From the NCBI GenBank assembly GCA_937896885.1, contig CALBNX010000014.1, positions 1-64,000 of the forward strand: DNA of 64,000 nt. Direction: 5' to 3'. This DNA comes from an uncultured Clostridia bacterium (lineage in GTDB: Bacteria > Bacillota > Clostridia > Oscillospirales > Acutalibacteraceae). The notes under the pieces are model-generated. The model was not told where the DNA came from and made no database searches. It saw only the letters and a list, made by a program, of their open reading frames with translations. Positions 14,538 to 23,273 of the stretch are shown piece by piece (the stretch's first letter is position 1; each line of letters begins with the position of its first letter). The translations under genes were made by a program, and so were the position numbers.

Positions 14538-16214
14538 TTAAAAATCAATATTGTATTTTTTTAACAACTGATTTTTATTGTAATATACGATTATTTTTTT
14601 TAAACTTTCTACCGCATTTTTAATGTCAATATATTGGATTTTTTGAGTAATATGCCGAAGTGTTTCTATCCAAAGTCTTAGAACGATTTCTATTTCTTTT
14701 GAATCAATATATCTTTCTTTTGAAATAGAGTTTTTCTGAAGTGTTGGTATGATATCTTCTATATCCTTACAATTGTCCAAATGACTACAAATGTAGTCTA
14801 AACTGTCTTGTTCTAATTTGTATTTTGTCAACAAGTTAATTAAGCCATTATATATATCCGAACAAGGCAACTTACAAGTATTCAAAGAATAATAATCTTG
14901 TAATTTACAAACAACTTTTATCAGATCATCATTAGAACAAATGCGATTATAGTCAAATTGAACATTTTCACACTTTTTTAAAGCTGAACATATATCTGGG
15001 CTACTCTTGTTCTTTAAATGTTTCGCCAACTCTTTGATTAAAACATTGTCTATCCAATTAGTTGTCTCCTGTACTGTCCAAAACTTTTCATTACGTGAAG
15101 CTTCATGAATATAATAAGGCTTTAGAACAAATTGAATTTCAGGCTCACCAACTCCACAACTTGAATTTATTTGAACTAGTGAAATTATTGCGCATAGTTT
15201 CATTCCCTGTTCAATTCTTATTTGGAAACGATCAATAAATATATTAAAATCATTTATACTTTTTATTTTATCAACGATGTTAGATAGGAGCATATAGAAA
15301 TAATAACTGGTTTTAAACAGTACAATTCCATCACGACACACTTCATAGTTGCTCAAATTATGTTTGTTATCTATTTCATTTAGTGAATTTATGAATTCAT
15401 CATAGTATTTATCTATTATTTCACATAACTGTTTAGTATCTGCTTCAGGCAAAACAAAAATTGTATTGTTAAGTGTAATGAAATATTCATTGTTCATCAT
15501 ATTCTTTTTAATGAATGCTCTATAACCATATTTAATATCAGTATGCACACCTGAAAATAATTTATATATGTTATTATTTCCATAAACTGTAAATAAGCAG
15601 TTCCGTATCTTTAGTGAGCGAAATTCGAATGAACATTTAGCGTTCATATTTTGGAAATCTGGTAATGTTCCTTTAAAACTTATTTTACTATAAGACATTG
15701 AAATAGTTTTTTCAGAACAAAATATTTCATTAGTTTTATATTCATCTTCGTAATCAAATATATCATCTAAAATAATATCAATTGCTTGTTCCATGTCTTC
15801 ATCTTCCATGTATTTGAGTTTTTGGGACAATTGTGCAGCCGTTTCTGTTATCTCAACATCTTTATTGTATTTTTCAATTTTTCTCAGAACTTCATCATAA
15901 TTTTTTTTTGCTGCTTCAAGTGCATCAATAATTCGAGCTTTGTTAATCTTATTACTTTTTCGAATATTCGTTCCTCTACGTGTTGGAACATAGTTAAATA
16001 GACTATCGCATTCAAAATCAATAGGAGCACCAACATCTTTTAGCAATCTTGCAAGTTCTTCTTTATTATCAAAAGAATGAACAGGTATAATATGGTCTAT
16101 TTCCATCTCTCTATACTTTATTTTTTCACCTCGATAGAAATCCTCATATCCATATACTTCCCACAAAGCCGTTCTAACATCTGTATCGGAAGTTCTGTAT
16201 TTTCGTGTTTTCAT
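14538..16214 (-). CDS. HNH endonuclease-domain protein with long C-terminal region
   Basis: The 558-residue product starts at ATG 16214 (AAGGAG ribosome binding site); the upstream hydrophobic extension is unlikely. Residues ~30-85 carry an HNH motif: EIDHIIPVHSF, then SLFNYVPTRRGTNIRKSN. The remaining ~470 residues are alpha/beta with no family that I recognise. HNH proteins with an unknown partner domain are frequent stand-alone defence nucleases. The gene is alone, opposite in direction to its neighbours, and lies between the recombinase and the dockerin protein. DNA cleavage is expected from the motif; the target is unknown. Confidence 0.75.
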   Translation of the reverse strand: MKTRKYRTSDTDVRTALWEVYGYEDFYRGEKIKYREMEIDHIIPVHSFDNKEELARLLKDVGAPIDFECDSLFNYVPTRRGTNIRKSNKINKARIIDALEAAKKNYDEVLRKIEKYNKDVEITETAAQLSQKLKYMEDEDMEQAIDIILDDIFDYEDEYKTNEIFCSEKTISMSYSKISFKGTLPDFQNMNAKCSFEFRSLKIRNCLFTVYGNNNIYKLFSGVHTDIKYGYRAFIKKNMMNNEYFITLNNTIFVLPEADTKQLCEIIDKYYDEFINSLNEIDNKHNLSNYEVCRDGIVLFKTSYYFYMLLSNIVDKIKSINDFNIFIDRFQIRIEQGMKLCAIISLVQINSSCGVGEPEIQFVLKPYYIHEASRNEKFWTVQETTNWIDNVLIKELAKHLKNKSSPDICSALKKCENVQFDYNRICSNDDLIKVVCKLQDYYSLNTCKLPCSDIYNGLINLLTKYKLEQDSLDYICSHLDNCKDIEDIIPTLQKNSISKERYIDSKEIEIVLRLWIETLRHITQKIQYIDIKNAVESLKKIIVYYNKNQLLKKYNIDF

Positions 16215-16390
16215 ACTAACATCTCCTTGTGAATTTGCGATTTTAATTACATTAATTATATAAAAAAATAAAAATTTTTTCAATTAGAGAAATCTTGCTA
16301 TATAAGAATTTTTATCAAAAGTTCATAAATTTATCTTTTCTGCTGTGTATTTTCAAGTGAGTAGTTCACTTTCTCCTATCGTAATGACAG

Positions 16391-16447
16391 GAGCCACCTA
16401 CCAACTAAAGGGCATAGTTGTCCCTGGGTTGTAGGTGGCTCTTTTTT
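16391..16447 (+). terminator. Strong terminator, transcript unknown
   Basis: GAGCCACCTAC pairs with GTAGGTGGCTC and TTTTTT follows. There is no plus-strand gene upstream after 14474. Two further small stems precede it (AAGTGA/TTCACTT and CTCCT/AGGAG), so a short RNA between 16284 and 16447 is possible. A near copy of this terminator is at 22984. Confidence 0.7.
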
Positions 16448-16510
16448 GTTGCAACAGTCAATAATAAGCACTATTTTCACTTATTGATTATAAGACACCA
16501 TTCAAAGCGT

Positions 16511-16542
16511 TTGTCACAAAATGATACATATTTTCGATTAAT
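16511..16542 (+). promoter_or_regulatory. Conserved promoter-like motif, copy 3
   Basis: TTGTCACAAA-N14-CGATTAAT, about 180 bp before the dockerin protein start. Confidence 0.65.
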
Positions 16543-16724
16543 ATAGTATACCAAAATTAGATGGAGAGGTGTTTTATTTGTTGGTAAATAAATATTTTGT
16601 TTCAAAAAAATAGAAATGGCATGGTGTCTGTTTTGTCATGAAATTACGGTAGATTTTAATTTTGCCATACCCGTTGATTGTACAAAAATTAATATCTACT
16701 AGTGATATGAAAAGAGGGATTATT

Positions 16725-19700
16725 GTGAAAAAGGTCAGGATTTTTTTCAAATCAGCAATTTCAATTGTTTTAGCACTTGTAATTCTACTGGCATTAGAAA
16801 GCCCTATAATGTCAGCAATTGCTTCAGGCATTGAAAGTTTAGCACAACCTGAAGTTTCGATTTCTGCCGAAGAAATTACACAAGCTTTGAACAACGCTGA
16901 AATTGTTGATATGAGCAAAGACAGTCAGTTTGTTTTGGCTGATGATTCAGTAGAAATTTCAGATGATTATTTTCCTAAAACTGCTGATATTAATTGTGTT
17001 GAATACCCACAGATAACAAACAATTATGAAGTATCTCCCATATCAGAAGGATTGGAAGGAGATGTTATGGTTTGTTTAACACAAAAATGGTTAAATCAAG
17101 AATATGGTGATGTAGAAGGTTTTATCAAAGTTACGGAAAATGGTGAAACAGGGTGGAATACCATTTATGCCCTTATACGAGCCTTACAATATGAGCTTGG
17201 AATAACAAGCTTAACTAATAATTTTGGACCTACAACAAGTAAACTATATTCACAAAATATTTTACGAAGACAAGATGGTGTAACAGATAACAAATATGCT
17301 ATTTTGCAAGGTGCGTTGTGGTGCAAAGGATATTGTCCGGGATATAACATATCCATGGATAGTGATGGAGTTGTAACATTTAACGCTGTTTTTGATGAAG
17401 GTGTTGAGAACGCAATTAAACAGTTACAAGCAGATGCGGGTTTACTTGAACAAGATGGTGTTGTATCATTAAATATTATGAAGGCTCTTATGTCAATGGA
17501 TAGCTTCAAATTGTTACCAGCATCATACGGCAGTGATAATAAAATTCGTAATTTTCAACAGTGGCTCAATCGTAATTATGAAGAATATACAGGATTGAAT
17601 CCATGCGACGGTGTATATGGTCGAAACACAAATAAAGCTCTTGTTTATGCTTTGCAAGCAGAAGAAGGATTGCCTGTCGGTGTTGCTACTGGTAATTTCG
17701 GAAATACAACAAAACTTTGTTGTCCTACAATTCCATATGATAGAAACAATGAAAATGCTGCACGAAAATATTCTGGTGAGACAGATAGTGATTTGTACAC
17801 ATACAAAGAGATTCAAGATTTTACCAAGCTTATGCAGTTTGCTCTATATGTTAACGGCTTTGGCGATGGTGATTTCGATGGCGTATATGACAATGCCACT
17901 AAACAAGCTATCAGGGGATTCCAAGAACACCATGCAATTGTTGTTAACGGAACGGCTAATACTGGTACGTGGCTATCTTTATTTATTAGCTGTGGAGATA
18001 AATATCGTGATGCAATAGCTGCAGACTGTGCAACAATTTTAACTGAAGCAAAAGCCCAAGCTTTAGTTGAAAATGGATATGAATATATAGGTAGATATTT
18101 AACCGGTACATATGGTGGTGGCATTAATAAAGCACTTTCACGTGAAGAAGCCGAAATAATTCTTGAAGCTGGTTTGAAAATTTTCCCTATATATCAAGAT
18201 GGCGGAACAACACAAAGTGATTTCACTGCAGAAAATGGAATACTTGACGGTAAAGCTGCCGTCAATGCCGCTAAAGCACTTGGATTGCCTGATGGCACAA
18301 TTATTTATTTTGCTGTTGATTTTGATGCTATGGATTACCAAATCAAATCAAATATTATTCCATATTTTAAGGAAGTATATGCTGAGGTGACAAGTGCAAG
18401 TGCATACCAGGTAGGCGTTTATGGTGCAAGAAATGTTTGCTCACGTGTTTCTAATGCAGGATATGCTTGCAGTAGTTTTGTAGGAAATATGTCAACAGGC
18501 TTTAGCGGTAACCTTGGTTTTAAAATGCCGTCCAATTGGGCCTTTGACCAGTTTGGTAATATGGATAAAAATGGAAATTATCTGATAATTTCTAGTGCTG
18601 ATGGTAATTTTGAAATTGATAAAGACGGTGCTTCTGGTAGAGATGATGGTGTATCTTGGTTAAAAGATGTTGAACCTACAGATTATTGGGACACGGATGG
18701 TATTGATTCTGGTAATACAGACAGTGACACTCTTTATGGACCTACAGTTAACATTTTTGGTAATGCTGTGCCCCTATTCCAATTTGATATATCTTTTGAA
18801 ACAAAGATTGCTCAAATAGAAACATGGTATGACCACGAAGAAAAAGCTACAAAAGTATTAATTGGGTTACGATTAGCAGGTGTGGAAACTGAAATTGGTG
18901 GAACACGCGAAAAAATCAATAAATGCAATGAAGCTTATGAACAGGTAAAAAAAACCTTATATAAAATAGGTCAACCAAATACAACATACACATCTATAAA
19001 AGATAATTTCAAGGGAAGCCTATATGATAAAGGAGTCAAAGTCGGGTTCGATTTTAACGGATATTTTTTGGGATACGCAAAAATAAATAATGATGGCAAG
19101 GTAGTCGAGGGAATGCTAGGATTAATGGCAACCGCAAAAGCCAGCATCTCATATCCTATTGTTCCAACACTTTATCTCAAGTTCCAAATTGAAGGCAGTT
19201 TGCAAGGTAAACTTCAACTTATCATAAATGATTCTGGGGCTTTGGGTACTCATGGAGAGTTTGTCTTTTCAATTAAACCAAGTGTAGGAATTGAGGGTAA
19301 TCTTTATGTTGCACGAGCGTATGTTGGGTTAAGTGGTGAATTAGAATGTTTAACCCGCATACCATTTAGAACTCTACAAGAATCATTTGAAGCAGAGTAT
19401 ACAGGTAGTTTTTTCTTTGAATGGAATGCATTGTTCTGGAATGGTCGGTATGATTGGGATTTTTTAAACGTGAAACTATATCCACAATCAGAAGAGTCCG
19501 TTTCAGTTGATGTGTATGACAATTTAAGTTTCATTGAACCACTATCCCAAGCAAGTGTGCTATCCAATACGACTAACCCAGACGTATTCAAATCTAGCGT
19601 TCAAGTTTACGCAGCCCCTAAAATAGTTGACTTTGGCAATGGTCAGTTGTTTATGACATACATTGATGATGCACAAAATCGTTCTGCTGAAAATCGTACT

Positions 19701-21965
19701 ACTTTGATGTATAGTATTTATAACGGAACCATTTGGAGTACACCTCAACCTGTTTTGGATGATGGAACTGCCGACTTCGAAGCACAAATACAGCCCGATG
19801 GTACAGGTGGTGTTCACATCCTTTGGCAAAATGCCAATACTACATTTAGTGAAGGCGTAACATTGGAACAAATGTCACAGGAAATGGAATTATACTATTC
19901 TCATTGGAATGGTACAACAATGGAAAATACTACAGCTATTACATCTTCTAATCAGAATTTAGAAATGACATATTCTGTGGCATCTTCCGACAACAACATT
20001 TCTGTTATATGGCAAGAAAACTCTAACAATGATTCTCTTGTTATGAGTGGAACAAACTCAATTCACAGACGACAATTAATTGATGGTTTCTGGCAAGATA
20101 TTGAAAATATTGCATCAAATTTGTCAACAATAAATAGTATTGAAACAGGATATATAAACAATTCAAATATAGTTGTTTATTCTGCTAAATCTAATCTTGA
20201 TGAGGATTTAGAAATATTCTACTATGATGGCACCGAAACAGTTGAATTTACAGATGACGATGTACACGATTATTCTGTAAATATCTTGAACGATGAAATA
20301 TATTGGATTAGTGAAAACTCAATTAACTGCGTAACAAACGGAGATATATCTACAAAACAAACTATTCAGATATTTGACGGTACAGTTACTGAAATAAATG
20401 TTATCGGAAATGATAATGGAAATAAATCAATTGTATGGACATTAGCTGATGAAACAAAAGTTGACTTCTATGCAACTGACTTTAATAGTGAAACAAATTC
20501 TTATGGAATCATTCGACCAATCACAACCGTTAGTGGTGTTATTAGAGGTTGGGATGCATGCTTAACATCTGATGGAAATATTGAGTTATCATATTGTAAT
20601 GCCGAAATATTGGAAGAACCAACTGAGGGTAATTATTACGGAACATTAAGTTTGATTCAAAAAGCAGAAGAAGATTTCTGTGATATTTCCATAATATCCG
20701 AGTTGGGTTGTAGTGGTTATATTGCTCCTAACGAAGAACTTACATTGACGGCTGATATATATAATCGTGGTTCACTACCTGTAAATCAATTCCTTGTTAA
20801 CGTTATTGATGAAAATGGAAGCATTGTTCAATCTAATAGTATAGAAAAGGAAGTTGGTGTAAATGAGTATTCAAATATAGAATTTTCATTTACATTACCT
20901 GAAACTATTACAAGAACTGATTACAAGGTGAAAACCTTACCACAGCAGTATGACGATATTAACGAAGGAGATAACTACACTACCCTATCTGTTGGCTTCC
21001 CTGATTTAGTTATAAGCTCAATGGAAGAGGTCAGAAGTGATTTAGGTCGAGAACTTCATGTTACAATTAAAAATCAAGGATATGATGTTGTAAATGCATC
21101 TAATTTGAGTTTGTATTTAGATTCGTACAATGGAACAAATCTTGAGACTAAAGAACTTGCATCCATTCAACCTGGAGAGGAAGTTGTTTGTACTTTCAAT
21201 TTAACTGAATCTAATTCTGTACCAGCAGTTAGTGAAGAACCTAATTATGTATATCTGTCACTAGAAACGACAGAAACAGAAAATGATTATTCAAACAACT
21301 ATTCAGAGTATATTGTCTATCCCGATTATTCAATAACTTTAAATACAGGGACTTCTGGAGGAACAGTTTCAGGAACAGGCATTTACATAAAAGATAGTCT
21401 TGTTGAAATAAACGCAACACCTGAACAAGGATACATTTTCAGTGGTTGGTACGAGAACAATGTTAAGATTCTTGGTGCTGATTCATCATATTCATTCAAT
21501 GCAACACAAGATAGAATCTTAACTGCTAAATTTGTCCAATTAGATTTCTGTAGTATTTATGCGTTAACATCTCAAACCGGAGAAGTTGATGAGACAAACA
21601 AATATCTACGAGGTATTAAAGCTGGTGGAAAAGTTAACGATTACTTTGCGGTAAGTGACAATGGTTCATTATTACAGATTGAAAACAATTATGGCAATAT
21701 AAATGCCACAGGCACAATTGTACAGACTCTTTCTTCAAGCAGAACTGTAATTGATGAATATATTATTGTAATTTTGGGCGATGTAAATGGTGATGGAGCT
21801 ATTGATGGATTTGATGTAATCACAATAGACCTATACATAGCCAATCTTCACGAACTTACTGGTGCTTATTTAGAAGCTGCCGACATAAATCAAGACGGAT
21901 TAGTTGACGATTCGGATTATCAACTTTGTATTGATATAAGTACATTAAAAGTTGGTGGATATTAG
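16725..21965 (+). CDS. Secreted GH25-like/dockerin multidomain protein
   Basis: The 1746-residue product starts at GTG 16725, 6 bases after AAAGAGGGA; ATG 16707 is the alternative. A signal peptide or anchor is followed by about four peptidoglycan-binding-like repeats (residues ~100-430; for example NFQQWLNRN and FDGVYDNATKQAIRGFQ). Next is a DUF1906/GH25-like domain (~440-630; GYEYIGRYL, IYFAVDFDAMD). A beta-rich region, a propeller-like region (VHILWQN, ISVIWQE), CARDB-like and InlB-like repeats, and a C-terminal dockerin (DVNGDGAIDGFDV and DINQDGLVDDSDY calcium loops) follow. It probably binds and may cleave cell-wall peptidoglycan and docks to a cohesin partner. No cohesin is seen here. 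Confidence 0.85.
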   Translation: MKKVRIFFKSAISIVLALVILLALESPIMSAIASGIESLAQPEVSISAEEITQALNNAEIVDMSKDSQFVLADDSVEISDDYFPKTADINCVEYPQITNNYEVSPISEGLEGDVMVCLTQKWLNQEYGDVEGFIKVTENGETGWNTIYALIRALQYELGITSLTNNFGPTTSKLYSQNILRRQDGVTDNKYAILQGALWCKGYCPGYNISMDSDGVVTFNAVFDEGVENAIKQLQADAGLLEQDGVVSLNIMKALMSMDSFKLLPASYGSDNKIRNFQQWLNRNYEEYTGLNPCDGVYGRNTNKALVYALQAEEGLPVGVATGNFGNTTKLCCPTIPYDRNNENAARKYSGETDSDLYTYKEIQDFTKLMQFALYVNGFGDGDFDGVYDNATKQAIRGFQEHHAIVVNGTANTGTWLSLFISCGDKYRDAIAADCATILTEAKAQALVENGYEYIGRYLTGTYGGGINKALSREEAEIILEAGLKIFPIYQDGGTTQSDFTAENGILDGKAAVNAAKALGLPDGTIIYFAVDFDAMDYQIKSNIIPYFKEVYAEVTSASAYQVGVYGARNVCSRVSNAGYACSSFVGNMSTGFSGNLGFKMPSNWAFDQFGNMDKNGNYLIISSADGNFEIDKDGASGRDDGVSWLKDVEPTDYWDTDGIDSGNTDSDTLYGPTVNIFGNAVPLFQFDISFETKIAQIETWYDHEEKATKVLIGLRLAGVETEIGGTREKINKCNEAYEQVKKTLYKIGQPNTTYTSIKDNFKGSLYDKGVKVGFDFNGYFLGYAKINNDGKVVEGMLGLMATAKASISYPIVPTLYLKFQIEGSLQGKLQLIINDSGALGTHGEFVFSIKPSVGIEGNLYVARAYVGLSGELECLTRIPFRTLQESFEAEYTGSFFFEWNALFWNGRYDWDFLNVKLYPQSEESVSVDVYDNLSFIEPLSQASVLSNTTNPDVFKSSVQVYAAPKIVDFGNGQLFMTYIDDAQNRSAENRTTLMYSIYNGTIWSTPQPVLDDGTADFEAQIQPDGTGGVHILWQNANTTFSEGVTLEQMSQEMELYYSHWNGTTMENTTAITSSNQNLEMTYSVASSDNNISVIWQENSNNDSLVMSGTNSIHRRQLIDGFWQDIENIASNLSTINSIETGYINNSNIVVYSAKSNLDEDLEIFYYDGTETVEFTDDDVHDYSVNILNDEIYWISENSINCVTNGDISTKQTIQIFDGTVTEINVIGNDNGNKSIVWTLADETKVDFYATDFNSETNSYGIIRPITTVSGVIRGWDACLTSDGNIELSYCNAEILEEPTEGNYYGTLSLIQKAEEDFCDISIISELGCSGYIAPNEELTLTADIYNRGSLPVNQFLVNVIDENGSIVQSNSIEKEVGVNEYSNIEFSFTLPETITRTDYKVKTLPQQYDDINEGDNYTTLSVGFPDLVISSMEEVRSDLGRELHVTIKNQGYDVVNASNLSLYLDSYNGTNLETKELASIQPGEEVVCTFNLTESNSVPAVSEEPNYVYLSLETTETENDYSNNYSEYIVYPDYSITLNTGTSGGTVSGTGIYIKDSLVEINATPEQGYIFSGWYENNVKILGADSSYSFNATQDRILTAKFVQLDFCSIYALTSQTGEVDETNKYLRGIKAGGKVNDYFAVSDNGSLLQIENNYGNINATGTIVQTLSSSRTVIDEYIIVILGDVNGDGAIDGFDVITIDLYIANLHELTGAYLEAADINQDGLVDDSDYQLCIDISTLKVGGY

Positions 21966-22012
21966 ATTTAATTAAGATTAATAAATTTATAATATTTAAT
22001 GAGGTGAAATAA

Positions 22013-22531
22013 ATGGCTAAAGAAAGATTAGATGAAAAAGTAACCGTTAGAGGAATAATTTTTCTTATTCTCACAATTCTAGGATTATTTGGATTGTTTG
22101 TATTAATGAATAACATTGGTGATGATAAAACTCCTGCCACTTATGAACAAGTATGGAATACTCTAACCGAATATGAGTGTACAGCTCTTGATTATACAAA
22201 GCATTTTAGTGAAAAGTATCCTGAGTTGGATTTTGAATATGCAATCTCTTGTAGAGATGATGACATTTATGTTGACTTTTTCCAATTTAGCAATGTTGAA
22301 GATGCAAATATTGCATATAGCAAATTTAATTCTGTTATAAACAAGAATTTTTCAAGAGATGCGGTGGAAACTGGCGGAGATATGAGAAACTTCACTATTA
22401 GAACTTACTTGTACGAAGGTGAGTACTTTTATCTTATGAGAGTGGATAATACTGTTTTCTTTAGTAGATGTCTAGAACCAAATAAAAGTTTAGTCAACGA
22501 TATAGCGTCTAGTTTGGGATACTATCTTTAA
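22013..22531 (+). CDS. Single-pass membrane protein of unknown function
   Basis: A 172-residue protein; GAGGTG precedes the ATG by 6 bases and the gene is 47 bp after the dockerin protein stop. One transmembrane segment at residues ~12-32 (IIFLILTILGLFGLFVLMN) precedes an ~140-residue domain likely outside the cell. That domain has an alternating alpha/beta pattern and two cysteines. Family unknown. The tight position after a large peptidoglycan-active secreted protein suggests an accessory or self-protection (immunity) role, which is inference only. Confidence 0.7.
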   Translation: MAKERLDEKVTVRGIIFLILTILGLFGLFVLMNNIGDDKTPATYEQVWNTLTEYECTALDYTKHFSEKYPELDFEYAISCRDDDIYVDFFQFSNVEDANIAYSKFNSVINKNFSRDAVETGGDMRNFTIRTYLYEGEYFYLMRVDNTVFFSRCLEPNKSLVNDIASSLGYYL

Positions 22532-22543
22532 GGAGCGATAATT

Positions 22544-22951
22544 ATGAATTATATGCAACAAACTTTGCTTACTGTAATTTACTTTATTTTTCTTTTACCG
22601 ATTACTTATTTAAGTTTTCGTTGGGTTTGGGAATTACTTTGTAAAGCTGGAGGAACAACTCCAGAAGAAGTAAAACAGAAAAAAAGAGAATTATTTAATA
22701 GAACAGTAAATCCACAAATTCAATTTAGAGTATGGTTAGAGCAAAAAGCTACAGATGTTATGAAATTTCGTAGAATATATAACATATACTCTATATGTAC
22801 AACAACGAATATTATCTTTTTAGCTTTTGCTTTTAGTGGATTTGTAACCCCTGCACTTAACAAATTAGTTAAGTTGGGAATGGTCATTGTTCCTACTTTA
22901 ATCATTTGTAGCTTAATTGCAAAAATGATATATAAACATAAGTCTAAATAA
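22544..22951 (+). CDS. Small multi-pass membrane protein
   Basis: A 135-residue protein; AAGGAG is 8 bases before the ATG and only 12 bp separate it from the previous gene, so they form an operon with 22013. Hydrophobic segments lie at about residues 8-28, 83-103 and 108-126. The middle is charged and helix-prone (PEEVKQKKRELFNR). Not recognised. With the gene before it, it may protect the producer from, or help export, the dockerin protein. Confidence 0.65.
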   Translation: MNYMQQTLLTVIYFIFLLPITYLSFRWVWELLCKAGGTTPEEVKQKKRELFNRTVNPQIQFRVWLEQKATDVMKFRRIYNIYSICTTTNIIFLAFAFSGFVTPALNKLVKLGMVIVPTLIICSLIAKMIYKHKSK

Positions 22952-22983
22952 CTTTTATGTTATTTAGCTAAAGTCAATGTTAT

Positions 22984-23016
22984 GAGCCATCTACCAAGTT
23001 GTAGATGGCTCTTTTT
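22984..23016 (+). terminator. Terminator ending the dockerin operon
   Basis: GAGCCATCTAC pairs with GTAGATGGCTC and TTTTT follows. Compared with the 16391 terminator, one base pair is swapped (C-G to T-A), so the pairing is kept. Confidence 0.85.
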
Positions 23017-23018
23017 CG

Positions 23019-23273
23019 TTATAACAATTTGAATAATAGACTACTTGTTGCACCATTTGTTCTATATCTTTGTTCGGTTTCAAGCATTCGTTCTTTTCTT
23101 AAATCATTAAGAGCTCGTCTGACTGTTGATTGAGACATTTTCAAATCTTTCGAAATTGTGGCTATTGACGGCCAACATTCATTCTTTTCGTTGGCTCGGT
23201 CATATAGATACAGATATACAAGAACTGCTCGACTTGGTAATTCTGATTGATACACATGTTTTAATTTACCCAT
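23019..23273 (-). CDS. Helix-turn-helix protein (HTH_36-like)
   Basis: An 84-residue protein. Its ATG overlaps the VirD4 stop (8 bp shared) and GGAGGCG precedes it, so it is translationally coupled to the coupling protein. The core CWPSIATISKDLKMSQSTVR is a clear winged-helix/HTH motif as in the HTH_36 proteins of Firmicutes plasmids and conjugative elements, which are often fragments of replication initiators. It may be a transcription regulator of the element or a replication accessory. It is the last gene of the minus-strand transfer region. Confidence 0.75.
   Translation of the reverse strand: MGKLKHVYQSELPSRAVLVYLYLYDRANEKNECWPSIATISKDLKMSQSTVRRALNDLRKERMLETEQRYRTNGATSSLLFKLL

Noticed and set aside
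16574..16918. Minus-strand 114-residue frame
   Set aside because: It overlaps the signal-peptide part of the dockerin gene and has no start signals.
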